Shown here in pieces: positions 8,433 to 16,619 of a stretch of DNA of 64,000 bases (the stretch's first letter is position 1; each line of letters begins with the position of its first letter). The position numbers and the translations under genes are program-made. Under the pieces are notes generated by a model that was not told where the DNA came from, searched no databases, and saw only the letters and a program-made list of their open reading frames with translations. The DNA lies in NCBI GenBank assembly GCA_046331565.1, contig JAXLQP010000001.1:1116001-1180000 (forward strand), read 5' to 3'. This DNA is from DASRDU01 sp046331565 (GTDB lineage: Bacteria; Acidobacteriota; Blastocatellia; RBC074).

Positions 8433-9248
8433 TCAGTTCAGCGGATTGAACTGAACGTTGCCGTTGATGCCCGACACTGAAATGGCCGGGCCGCCGTTGC
8501 CGATTCTGGCATTGATGCGTGAGCGGGTCAGTTCACCGCTGACGGTTACTCTGTCGAGATTGACGCTGACGCGGCCATTGACGCCCGAAGTGTTGAGTTC
8601 GGCATTGACGGCTTCGCTGATGCGGCATTCGACTGAACCATTGATGCCGCTGATTTTCAGCCCGCCTTCACCGATGCGGTTCATGCCGACGACGACGCGG
8701 CCATTGATGCCGGAGATGCGTGAGAAACTTGCCGCCTGGGCGAAACTGACGCTGCCGTTGATGCCGCTGACTTCGGCTTTGCCTTCGATTTCGGCCACGC
8801 TGACTGCGCCGTTGATGCCGCTGACGTTGAGATCAATGCGGCGCGGCAGTTTCAGGATGGCGCGATCATGCACATTCCTTTCGCGCCCGCCCCACGATTC
8901 CTCGCGGTCTTTTTCGGTGCGGATGATGAGTTGATCGGGCGCGGATTCGATGATGACGGGGCGTGATTCCAGGGCTTCACGGCTGCGGGCAGTGCGCTCG
9001 ATATAAATTTCGGCGGTGTTGCCCTCGGTGGTTTCAATCGTGACCGGCCCGTTCAGGCCTGACACTTTGACGCGCGCGCCGGGCGAAAGCTGATAACTCT
9101 TTCTGATTTCCTCGCGTTCATCAAACATCGCCGCATGCCCTGCCGACAGTGCCGGAGCCGCTCCGGCAGCGGTCGCTTTGATGCCGCTGCCAGCCAGGGC
9201 CAGCGCCAGCGCAATCACAATGACAATGGTAAAGATCAGTTGTTTCAT
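8433..9248 (-). CDS. secreted DUF4097-family beta-solenoid protein
   Basis: The 271-residue protein has an N-terminal hydrophobic signal (about residues 4-28). The rest is a repeated beta structure with seven or so SGINGxV/SGLNGxV/SGVNGxV phrases spaced 18-25 residues apart, typical of the DUF4097 'adhesin-like' family. A right-handed solenoid on the outside of the inner membrane or in the periplasm is likely; the biochemical role is not known. The gene diverges from the multiheme cytochrome cluster. Confidence 0.8.
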   Translation of the reverse strand: MKQLIFTIVIVIALALALAGSGIKATAAGAAPALSAGHAAMFDEREEIRKSYQLSPGARVKVSGLNGPVTIETTEGNTAEIYIERTARSREALESRPVIIESAPDQLIIRTEKDREESWGGRERNVHDRAILKLPRRIDLNVSGINGAVSVAEIEGKAEVSGINGSVSFAQAASFSRISGINGRVVVGMNRIGEGGLKISGINGSVECRISEAVNAELNTSGVNGRVSVNLDRVTVSGELTRSRINARIGNGGPAISVSGINGNVQFNPLN

Positions 9249-9598
9249 GGCTCCCCTCTTGAATGGTCAGTTTTTTGTGGCTGCCGCCCGGCAGTCAGTT
9301 CTGTTTCGCCGGAGTGAGTGATCCTCAGCACGGAAACGTTGCAAATAATTTTCGGCAGTCAGTCTCCGTTTCGCCCTGTGTCCAGACCAAATTCCGTGCC
9401 GTCAGGCTGACGCGGTTAAGTGCTGCGGGCTGAACAATGGAGATGGCGGAGCCGGTCTTTCGGTGTTCGATTATGGGATCGTTTTTCCCGAGAGCGGAAT
9501 CGCCCTGAAAACCGAAGGTGGCGGCAGGCCGGAAGGGTGTTTTTTTCAGCCCGTCAGAGACGGGGTAAATGCGCTGGCCGCAACGCTTTTAATGCTGA

Positions 9599-9614
9599 TG
9601 TGAGCAGGATCACA
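9599..9614. promoter_or_regulatory. CRP-type operator, upstream site
   Basis: TGTGAGCAGGATCACA is a perfect TGTGA-N6-TCACA match to the consensus recognised by CRP-like proteins. It is centred 22 bp upstream of the second site. Relative to the start inferred below it would sit near -63.5. Confidence 0.75.
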
Positions 9615-9620
9615 ATCACC

Positions 9621-9636
9621 TGTGTTTCGCATCACA
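9621..9636. promoter_or_regulatory. CRP-type operator, promoter-proximal site
   Basis: TGTGTTTCGCATCACA matches TGTGA-N6-TCACA with one mismatch. With the -10 at 9658-9663 and a start near 9670, its centre falls at -41.5, the classical class II activator position. It lies 105 bases before the cytochrome cluster. A Crp/Fnr regulator gene with a CRP-type recognition helix is at 18361-19092. Confidence 0.7.
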
Positions 9637-9657
9637 GACGGCTGACGTGAAAGCGGC

Positions 9658-9663
9658 TAGTAT
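9658..9663 (+). promoter_or_regulatory. candidate -10 element of the multiheme cytochrome cluster
   Basis: TAGTAT resembles the TATAAT consensus and has no good -35, as expected for an activator-dependent promoter. The transcription start near 9670 is inferred, not observed. Confidence 0.45.
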
Positions 9664-9670
9664 GCTCTTC

Positions 9671-9727
9671 ACTACATGCAGGATTAGCCGACCCGGAAGA
9701 TGTAGTAACCCGTTTTATTTATCCTGC
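9671..9727 (+). promoter_or_regulatory. structured 5' leader with two interleaved 7-bp stems
   Basis: ACTACAT (9671-9677) is complementary to ATGTAGT (9700-9706), and GCAGGAT (9678-9684) to ATCCTGC (9721-9727). The order is A-B-A'-B', so the stems either form a pseudoknot or exclude each other. The ribosome site AGGAGG starts two bases after the last stem. I recognise no known riboswitch class. Confidence 0.4.
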
Positions 9728-9740
9728 CAGGAGGAACAAC

Positions 9741-10547
9741 ATGTTGAAAAAGCTGGCTGTTCTAACCATTCTGGCAATCTCAGGATCATCCTTCCTGACG
9801 TCCCCGAATTCATACGTATCGGCCCAGGATGAACTTGCCGTCTTCAAAGGCAACTATTGCGTCACCTGCCATGCCAAAGTCAGTGAGCTGGCTCAGAGCA
9901 ATCGTTACTTTCAATGGCACTCATCGCTGCACCGTGAAAAGGGAGTCGGGTGCGAAAAATGTCACGGTGGCGATCCGACCATTGCCGATAAAAAATCAGC
10001 TCACACGGGCGTTCTGCGCCCTGACAATACGGGCAGCAGGCTGCACCCGAAAAATCTGCCCGAAACCTGCAATTCCTGTCATCAGGCGGTCGTCAGTTCA
10101 TTTACCGAAAGCAAGCATTTCCAGCAACTCAAAGGTTCGGGGCTTGGCCCTTCCTGCAGCACCTGCCACGTTCATATGGGTTCAGAAGTGATCACCTCGC
10201 CTGATGACACGGCCACGCTTTGCGCCACTTGTCATAATTCACCCAATGCCCTGCTGCCGAAACGTCCCGAAGTTCCGGGCAAGGCGAGCGAAGCCATGCA
10301 GGCCCTGCGGCGCGCGAGTTCCGTCGTCGCCTGGGCTGACCGGCTGGTTGAAGACGCACAGAACAAAAAGGTGAATGTCAGCGACGAAGAGCGGGAACTG
10401 AAAGTCGTACACGCCATGCTGAAGGAAGCCAAATCCGGCTGGCACGTTTTCAATCTGGATGTGGCGCGTCGCAAGTCGGACGCGGCCTTTGATGCGGGGA
10501 CAAAAGTCAAGGATGCACTGAGGAGCAAAATCTATCCTCAACAGTGA
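9741..10547 (+). CDS. pentaheme c-type cytochrome
   Basis: The 268-residue protein has a signal peptide (residues 1 to ~28, ending VSAQ) and five CxxCH motifs in its first ~165 residues (CVTCH, CEKCH, CNSCH, CSTCH, CATCH). The C-terminal ~95 residues have no haem motif and are predicted helical and charged. No lipobox is visible, so it is probably soluble in the periplasm. The ATG follows an AGGAGGAACAAC site. It is the first gene of the cytochrome cluster and its end lies 14 bases before the decaheme start. A role as an electron shuttle or terminal reductase subunit is inferred from context only. Confidence 0.85.
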   Translation: MLKKLAVLTILAISGSSFLTSPNSYVSAQDELAVFKGNYCVTCHAKVSELAQSNRYFQWHSSLHREKGVGCEKCHGGDPTIADKKSAHTGVLRPDNTGSRLHPKNLPETCNSCHQAVVSSFTESKHFQQLKGSGLGPSCSTCHVHMGSEVITSPDDTATLCATCHNSPNALLPKRPEVPGKASEAMQALRRASSVVAWADRLVEDAQNKKVNVSDEERELKVVHAMLKEAKSGWHVFNLDVARRKSDAAFDAGTKVKDALRSKIYPQQ

Positions 10548-10561
10548 CCGGCGGAGGTCTT

Positions 10562-11620
10562 ATGCGATTATTAAAATATCTCGTAGTCGTTACGTTCTGC
10601 CTGGCTGCTGCGGCGGCGCTTTACCTGCCTTCTACCGCTGCTTTGACGCCCGGCGAGAAAAACAACAAGGGCAAGGGAAAAACCCCCGACGTGGTCATTC
10701 CCAAACCCGATGCGCCTGAAATGTATGTCGGCAGTGAGGCGTGTGCTGACTGCCACACCAATCAGGCCACCCACTATGCGCTGACCGCTCACCGTAAAAC
10801 CAACAATGCCAAATACCCGGTTGATCAGCGGGGCTGCGAGGCCTGTCACGGCGGCGCAAAGAATCACGTTGATTTCTATCAGGCTGCTCAGAAGCTGATC
10901 AAGGAAGGCAAGGACGCCGAAGCACAGGCGCTCTATGCCGACGAAGCGAAGGCGAAACTGGCGAAGATGAAATCATTCAGTGATATGTCTTCGGCTGATG
11001 CCTCAGGCCTGTGCCTGCGCTGTCACGAAGGCTCGCAGGGCCGCAGCGAGGAACGCTTCAATTACCGCCGCAGCGAACATTCGCGGCATGGTGTTTCCTG
11101 TCTCGACTGCCATTCATCGCACTCACCCAAACGGACTGAGTTTCTGCTGCGCGGCACCGAGCCGGATATGTGCTATCAGTGCCACGCTGAACAGAAGGCG
11201 ACCTTCTCGAAGCCGTTCCATCACAAGGTTCCCGAAGGCGGCATGAAGTGTTCAGACTGTCATAACCAGCACGGCGGTTTTATGGCCAAGTCCATGCGCA
11301 ATTCCCTGAACGGGGATTCCGGCTGTGTCAAATGCCACGCCGACAAACAGGGGCCGTTCGTGTATGAACACGCGCCGGTCAAGGTGGAAGGCTGTCAGGC
11401 CTGTCACACCCCGCACGGCTCGTCATATCCGAAGATGCTGACCAGGCCGGAAGTGAAATTCCTCTGCATTGAGTGCCATTCCAATACGCCCGGACTTGAA
11501 GCGGAAGGAACCGGACTCGGAGAAAGTGCGCCGCACAATCTCACTGATCCGAGGTATGCCAACTGCACCGCCTGTCACTTCGACATTCACGGGTCCAACA
11601 AGAATCGGCAATTCCGCTGA
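10562..11620 (+). CDS. DmsE/MtrA-type decaheme c-type cytochrome
   Basis: Starting at the ATG at 10562 (GGAGG seven bases upstream), the protein has 352 residues. A signal peptide is followed by ten CxxCH motifs from CADCH to CTACH. The length, haem count and spacing match the DmsE/MtrA/PioA family, whose members thread through an outer-membrane barrel and carry electrons across the outer membrane. The barrel gene follows after 18 bases, as in mtrAB, dmsEF and pioAB operons. Electron-transfer direction (outward reduction or inward oxidation) cannot be told from sequence. Confidence 0.9.
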   Translation: MRLLKYLVVVTFCLAAAAALYLPSTAALTPGEKNNKGKGKTPDVVIPKPDAPEMYVGSEACADCHTNQATHYALTAHRKTNNAKYPVDQRGCEACHGGAKNHVDFYQAAQKLIKEGKDAEAQALYADEAKAKLAKMKSFSDMSSADASGLCLRCHEGSQGRSEERFNYRRSEHSRHGVSCLDCHSSHSPKRTEFLLRGTEPDMCYQCHAEQKATFSKPFHHKVPEGGMKCSDCHNQHGGFMAKSMRNSLNGDSGCVKCHADKQGPFVYEHAPVKVEGCQACHTPHGSSYPKMLTRPEVKFLCIECHSNTPGLEAEGTGLGESAPHNLTDPRYANCTACHFDIHGSNKNRQFR

Positions 11621-11638
11621 GAGGAAAGGAGCACAGCC

Positions 11639-13771
11639 ATGAAAACGCAGTTATTCTCAATTTTTCACCGGCTCTTCCGACCCTGCGCAGGAGCAGTGGC
11701 CCTGGCCCTGCTGCTGTCCGGCGGGATGCTGACTCTGGCTCAGAGCAGCGTTGAGAAGAGTGAAACCACTCAGGACACCAAAAAACAGGATGACGAACTC
11801 GCGCTGGCGCGGGCCGCTGTCGCCAAACCCGGCGAAAAACCCGCACCGCCTGAAACCGGGCGCATCATCGGCCTCTATTCAGTTCAGTCAACCATTGAAC
11901 TTGGCTATCGTTTTGAAGACACCAAAGGCAGCCGCGACAGCTTTCTCTCACAGATCAATGTGCGTGACGGCTTTCGCGTGCTGGAATATTCACTCGATTC
12001 CCGCTCCATCAACGGTTCCGGCCTGCTCTATGACTTCCTGCGGGCAGACGTGAACAATGCGGGCGGCGATGCGGCGCAGAGCTTTTCGCTGCGCATGGAC
12101 AAAACCCGCGCCTATCGCTTTGATGCGAGTGTCCGGCGATTTAATTACTTCCGCGTGCCGGGGCCGACTTTCGCGCTCGGCTGGAAGAATTATGATCAGC
12201 GCCAGCAGGTGTCTGATTTCAATCTGAAACTTTTCCCGCAGCGAGCGGTGAAATTCAACCTCGGTTATGGCCGCAGCATGGCAACCGGGCGTTACACGAC
12301 CATCTACAGTTTCTCGCGCGATCTGTTCCCGGTGCGCGGCGATTCGCGCTGGGAATCGAACGATTACCGCGCGGGTGTTGAGGCGTCGTGGAAGGGCTGG
12401 GACTTCAACCTTGAAGGCCTCTATCGCGGCTTCAAGAATGACCCGCAGCTTCTTTCCAATCCGAATGTGGAAAAGGGCTTCAATCCGACCGACCCGGCCA
12501 CGCTGGCAACCTTCGAGCGCGATTACCCGCTGCGCTCGCATTCCGGCGTCTTCCGTGCCAGCGTGAAGGGTTCGATTGCCGAACGCCTGCACCTGGTCGC
12601 GCGCTGGCTGCACGACGATGAAAGAATGAGAGCGCCGTTCTATGAACTCTCCTCAGGCACCAGCAACACGGCCAATGTCAAGGTGCTCTCGCAGCTCTTC
12701 AGTGCAAACGGCAATGTGAAACGACCGAGCAAAACGGCTGATCTGGGCCTGACCCTTGATCTGAGCCGTCATTTCTCAATCAGCGAAACGCTGCGCTACA
12801 ACTCCTACAAGATTCAGGGTGACGTGGCAACGATTCAGACAACCGTGAACCAGACGGGCACAGCCAATCCGGTCACGACGATTGCCAGAACGGTGGGCAG
12901 CGATCTGCTGACTGATCAGACTTCGTGGTGGAACACCCTGTCGCTGGATATGACCTTCGGCAGGAAGTTTTCAGCCAATCTGGGCTGGCGTGCCATGAAA
13001 CGCGATGTCGAGCTGGCGCTGAACGTCGCCACTCCGACCAGTTCGCCTTCAGCCACCAATCCGTTTATCAGCAAGGATGAAGAGTCCATCACCACGCATA
13101 CTTTCGTGGGTGGTGTGCGCTTCAGACCTGTCAACCGGGCCAGCTTCTTCTTCGATGTCGAGCATGGCCAGAACAACAACGCCTTCGTGCGCATCAACCC
13201 GCTGGATTTCACCCGCGTTCGGGTGCGGTCACAGTTCCAGGCCACCAGCACGTTGTCATTCAACGGCAGCTTCACCTCAGTTGACCGGATGAATCCGACG
13301 CCGCAGGTGCAGAACGAATCAGACAGCCGCAGCTATACGGCAGCCGTTAACTGGGAACCGAAATCACGGTTCTGGGTGAATGGCGGCTTTGACCATCACA
13401 ACCTGTTCACGACGGCCAATCTCAGGTATACCCTGGGGACTCAGGTCATTCTGGGTCGGCTGCTGGCTTACGGGCGCATGAATTCGATCTTTTTCAATTC
13501 CAGAGTCGGGCTGACCAGTCGGCTGGATCTGCTGATGGCTTACTATTACATCAAGGATCTGGGCGCGCCTTCAGTGACCCTGGCGACGACTGACACAGTG
13601 CAGACGCTGCCGCTGAAGCGTCATAATCCTGAGCTGCGGCTGGCTTACCGGTTCAATAATCACGTCACCGGTAATGTCAGTTACCGGCATTACAGTTATA
13701 ATGAACGGGACTACGCCACTCAGGACTACCGGTCCAATATCCTGACTCTCAGTACGCGATTTACGTTCTGA
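11639..13771 (+). CDS. MtrB/PioB-type decaheme-associated outer-membrane beta-barrel
   Basis: The 710-residue protein has a signal peptide (~residues 1-35), a short polar linker, and then many alternating amphipathic strands. It ends in a terminal phenylalanine (STRFTF), as outer-membrane barrels do. Length and position directly after the decaheme gene fit MtrB/PioB/DmsF. The N-terminal CxxC pair seen in Shewanella MtrB is absent; only one Cys is present in the signal region. It probably forms the sheath around the decaheme protein in the outer membrane. The GAGGAAAGGAG upstream is a strong ribosome site. Confidence 0.85.
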   Translation: MKTQLFSIFHRLFRPCAGAVALALLLSGGMLTLAQSSVEKSETTQDTKKQDDELALARAAVAKPGEKPAPPETGRIIGLYSVQSTIELGYRFEDTKGSRDSFLSQINVRDGFRVLEYSLDSRSINGSGLLYDFLRADVNNAGGDAAQSFSLRMDKTRAYRFDASVRRFNYFRVPGPTFALGWKNYDQRQQVSDFNLKLFPQRAVKFNLGYGRSMATGRYTTIYSFSRDLFPVRGDSRWESNDYRAGVEASWKGWDFNLEGLYRGFKNDPQLLSNPNVEKGFNPTDPATLATFERDYPLRSHSGVFRASVKGSIAERLHLVARWLHDDERMRAPFYELSSGTSNTANVKVLSQLFSANGNVKRPSKTADLGLTLDLSRHFSISETLRYNSYKIQGDVATIQTTVNQTGTANPVTTIARTVGSDLLTDQTSWWNTLSLDMTFGRKFSANLGWRAMKRDVELALNVATPTSSPSATNPFISKDEESITTHTFVGGVRFRPVNRASFFFDVEHGQNNNAFVRINPLDFTRVRVRSQFQATSTLSFNGSFTSVDRMNPTPQVQNESDSRSYTAAVNWEPKSRFWVNGGFDHHNLFTTANLRYTLGTQVILGRLLAYGRMNSIFFNSRVGLTSRLDLLMAYYYIKDLGAPSVTLATTDTVQTLPLKRHNPELRLAYRFNNHVTGNVSYRHYSYNERDYATQDYRSNILTLSTRFTF

Positions 13772-13790
13772 GATAAAGTTATCAGACAAC

Positions 13791-13812
13791 AGATTCTTCA
13801 TCAGAAGAATCT
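13791..13812. repeat. small hairpin between the barrel and monoheme cytochrome genes
   Basis: AGATTCTTC and GAAGAATCT pair perfectly around a short loop. There is no T run. It could stabilise the upstream transcript or attenuate it. Confidence 0.5.
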
Positions 13813-13864
13813 CAGTAACGCTCTACCCCTTGCAGAGCAATCTGTTTCTAACAAGGAGAAGAAA

Positions 13865-14206
13865 ATGAAATACAGAAAAGCCATCCTCCCCACTGCAATG
13901 ATGCTGGCGCTGGCGGTTTCACTCTGGTCAGCCAGTCCGTTACAAGGCGCTCCGTTCCAGGATGCCAAAGCTCTCTATGCTCAGAAATGCGCTTCGTGCC
14001 ACGCGCTTGATGGCAGCGGCAACACTGCCAAAGGCAAGGAACTGAAGTGCAAGGATCTGCGTTCAGCCGAAGTCCAGGGAATGTCCGATGCCAAGCTGCT
14101 TGAAATCACCTCCAAAGGCAAAGGCAAGATGCCCGGCTATGAAAAATCGCTGGGCAAGGAAAAGGTTGAAATGCTGGTCAAGTATGTTCGCAGTATGAAG
14201 AAATAA
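13865..14206 (+). CDS. monoheme class I c-type cytochrome
   Basis: The 113-residue protein has a signal peptide (~residues 1-31), a single CASCH haem motif about residue 43 and a C-terminal KMPGY segment that supplies the likely axial methionine. This is a typical soluble periplasmic cytochrome c. The ATG follows ACAAGGAGAAGAAA. Placed between the outer-membrane conduit and the inner-membrane oxidoreductases, it may carry electrons across the periplasm. Confidence 0.85.
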   Translation: MKYRKAILPTAMMLALAVSLWSASPLQGAPFQDAKALYAQKCASCHALDGSGNTAKGKELKCKDLRSAEVQGMSDAKLLEITSKGKGKMPGYEKSLGKEKVEMLVKYVRSMKK

Positions 14207-14302
14207 CCTCCCGGTGGTTCTTCCGCCTCCTGATCTGACTCCTGTTCAGGCGAGCAGGTCAGGTGGCAACCACTCTTATGTTCCTCCTTCCGACCACTGA
14301 CA

Positions 14303-14335
14303 AAGAGCCATCTATACGGGGGTGTAGATGGCTCT
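14303..14335. terminator. stem-loop after the monoheme cytochrome gene
   Basis: AAGAGCCATCTATAC pairs with GTGTAGATGGCTCTT, with one G-T type mismatch, around a G-rich loop. No clear T run follows on the plus strand, so it may act as an attenuator or processing site between the conduit genes and the membrane genes. Confidence 0.5.
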
Positions 14336-14378
14336 TGCTCTACCGGCTTACACAGGTGCATTGAAGGGTGCTTATGTT

Positions 14379-16451
14379 ATGAAACGCTATCTTCAGCTTG
14401 CTCTCGTTCTCTTTTTTACTGGTCTGTTCATCAATTTCCTTTTCACCGATCACGCCCGCGCCCAGAAGCAGTCCGCCGCCAAAGCGTCAGTGAAGAAAGT
14501 TCCCAGTTCTGAATGTCTGAGCTGTCACACCGATCCCAACACCGTCAAGGAAGTGGACGGCAAAACGGTCAGCGTCACGGTCAGCGAGGAAGTCCTGAAA
14601 AATTCCGTTCACGGCACGCTTGACTGTGTGGACTGTCATTCCGATGTGAAGGAGTATCCGCACGACCCCGCGCCGCAGCGCGCTTCCTGCACGTCCTGTC
14701 ACGAAAGCACCGTCACTGAACATCAGGGCAGCATTCACGGCAAACCCGGCAAAAACGGCGAACCAGTCGCAAAGTGCAGCGATTGTCATGGTTCGCACGA
14801 CATTCTCGGCAAGAACGAAGCTAAATCAACCATCAACCGCTTCAACATCGCCAACACCTGCGCGAAATGCCACACCGATCCGAAACTGATTCAGCAGTAT
14901 TCGATGAAACCGGCGCAGTTCATTGACGACTATCGCAAAACGGTGCATGGCAAGGGACTCTATTCCAGCGGTCTGGTGATTTCAGCCACCTGCTCAGACT
15001 GCCACAGCGTGCACGACATCAGGTCAAAGAAGGATCCCGAATCCTCGATGGGTCGGGCGAAACAGCCTGAAACGTGCAGCAAGTGCCACCAGGGCATCCT
15101 CAACGATTTTGCCCGGAGCGCGCACGGCGAAGCCTGGAAGAAGGGCAATGACAAGGGGCCGGTCTGTTCGACCTGTCACAGTTCACACGAAATTCAGAAC
15201 ACCACACTCGCCAGTTTCCAGGCTGCGGCGCTCAACCAGTGCGGCAAATGCCACAAGGAAGAGTCGGCCACTTACCGCGACACTTTTCACGGCAAGGCGA
15301 CATCGCTCGGCATGGTTGTCGCCGCCAAATGCTCGGATTGTCACACGGCGCATCTGAACCTGCCTCAAAAAGACCCGATGTCAACGGTTCACAACGGCAA
15401 TGTCGTCAAGACCTGTTCGCAGTGCCACGCCGACATTACGCCCAAGGCCGCCAGTTTCAACCCGCACCCCGAACCGACGAAGAAGAAAAAATCGGCCCTG
15501 CTCTATTACGTCAACCTGTTTATGAAGTGGCTGCTGATCAGCGTCTTCGGCTTTTTCGGCGTCCACACTCTGCTCTGGTTCCAGCGATCAGTGATGGCCT
15601 GGATCAGAAAAGAACTGCCGAAAGCCTCTGAAGAAGGGCCATACATCACGCGCTTCATCACGCCGCACCGCATCACGCACATCGTCATCGTGATGAGCTT
15701 TATTGGTCTGGCGCTGACCGGCATTCCGCTGAAATACAGTTACACGCGATGGGGACATTACTTCAGTTCGTGGCTCGGCGGCGTTGAAGTGTCGCGGTTC
15801 TTCCATCGCACCTGGGCTGTGGCGACGCTCGGTTATGCGCTCTATCACCTCTGGTTCATCTTCCAGACAGTATTCATCAAAAAGGAACGATCAATTCTGT
15901 TCGGGCCGAATTCGATGATCCCGCGCAAACAGGATGTGATTGATTTCTTCCATAACCTGCGCTGGTTCCTGTACCTGGGGCCGTATCCGAAACTTGACCG
16001 CTGGACGTACTGGGAGAAATTTGATTATTACGCCGTCTTCTGGGGCGTGCCGGTCATCGGGTTGTCGGGGCTGATGCTGTGGTTCCCCTGGCTCTTCACG
16101 AAGTTTCTGCCCGGTTCGATTCTGAACGTGGCGATGATCATTCACGGCGAAGAAGCCCTGCTGGCTGTGGGGTTCATCTTCACCTTCCATTTCTTTCACA
16201 ATCACCTGCGACCTGAAAACTTTCCGATGGACACCGTGATTTTCACGGGCAAAATGCCGCTCGAAAAATTCAAACACGAGCGCCCGGCTGAATATGAACG
16301 GCTGGTGAAGGAAGGCAAACTTGAAGCCATGCTGACCGACCCGCCAACCCCGCTGGCCCGCCGTCTGTCATTCTGGTTCGGAGGTCTGGCGCTGATTTTC
16401 GGACTGCTGCTGGCTGCTTCGATCTTCACGACCTATCTTGTCCATCGTTAA
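14379..16451 (+). CDS. 11-heme cytochrome c / cytochrome b fusion, CbcL-like inner-membrane quinone oxidoreductase
   Basis: From the ATG at 14379 the protein has 690 residues; the longer frame would start inside the upstream stem-loop. A signal or anchor segment leads into eleven CxxCH motifs over roughly residues 35-370. After a KKKK stretch the C-terminal half is a membrane domain of about six helices with paired histidines (HRITHIVIV, FFHRTW, HGEEALL, FHFFHNH) like the diheme cytochrome b of HydC/FdnI. Geobacter CbcL has the same order with nine c haems. It probably exchanges electrons with menaquinone and passes them to periplasmic cytochromes. Confidence 0.85.
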   Translation: MKRYLQLALVLFFTGLFINFLFTDHARAQKQSAAKASVKKVPSSECLSCHTDPNTVKEVDGKTVSVTVSEEVLKNSVHGTLDCVDCHSDVKEYPHDPAPQRASCTSCHESTVTEHQGSIHGKPGKNGEPVAKCSDCHGSHDILGKNEAKSTINRFNIANTCAKCHTDPKLIQQYSMKPAQFIDDYRKTVHGKGLYSSGLVISATCSDCHSVHDIRSKKDPESSMGRAKQPETCSKCHQGILNDFARSAHGEAWKKGNDKGPVCSTCHSSHEIQNTTLASFQAAALNQCGKCHKEESATYRDTFHGKATSLGMVVAAKCSDCHTAHLNLPQKDPMSTVHNGNVVKTCSQCHADITPKAASFNPHPEPTKKKKSALLYYVNLFMKWLLISVFGFFGVHTLLWFQRSVMAWIRKELPKASEEGPYITRFITPHRITHIVIVMSFIGLALTGIPLKYSYTRWGHYFSSWLGGVEVSRFFHRTWAVATLGYALYHLWFIFQTVFIKKERSILFGPNSMIPRKQDVIDFFHNLRWFLYLGPYPKLDRWTYWEKFDYYAVFWGVPVIGLSGLMLWFPWLFTKFLPGSILNVAMIIHGEEALLAVGFIFTFHFFHNHLRPENFPMDTVIFTGKMPLEKFKHERPAEYERLVKEGKLEAMLTDPPTPLARRLSFWFGGLALIFGLLLAASIFTTYLVHR

Positions 16452-16480
16452 GCAGGCAACAGGCCGATTTCTTGAAAATG

Positions 16481-16522
16481 GCCGGAGCAATGCCCCTGAA
16501 GTCAGGTGCGCTTCGCTCCGGC
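16481..16522. repeat. hairpin upstream of the 7-heme protein
   Basis: GCCGGAGC at the left and GCTCCGGC at the right pair around a 25-base loop in the 168-base gap between the two membrane cytochrome genes. Function is unknown. Confidence 0.4.
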
Positions 16523-16619
16523 TCCGTCAATCAGTTCACCATTCCTGATCAGTGGTGCAGTCCGGCTGGCAACGACATCCTCAAATCAACCGGCGATGAC
16601 TGATCGAAAGGAGAACTTT

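Noticed and set aside
14328..14378. Longer N-terminus for the 11-heme fusion protein
   Set aside because: It begins within the right arm of the stem-loop and has no ribosome site; the ATG at 14379 begins a proper signal sequence.
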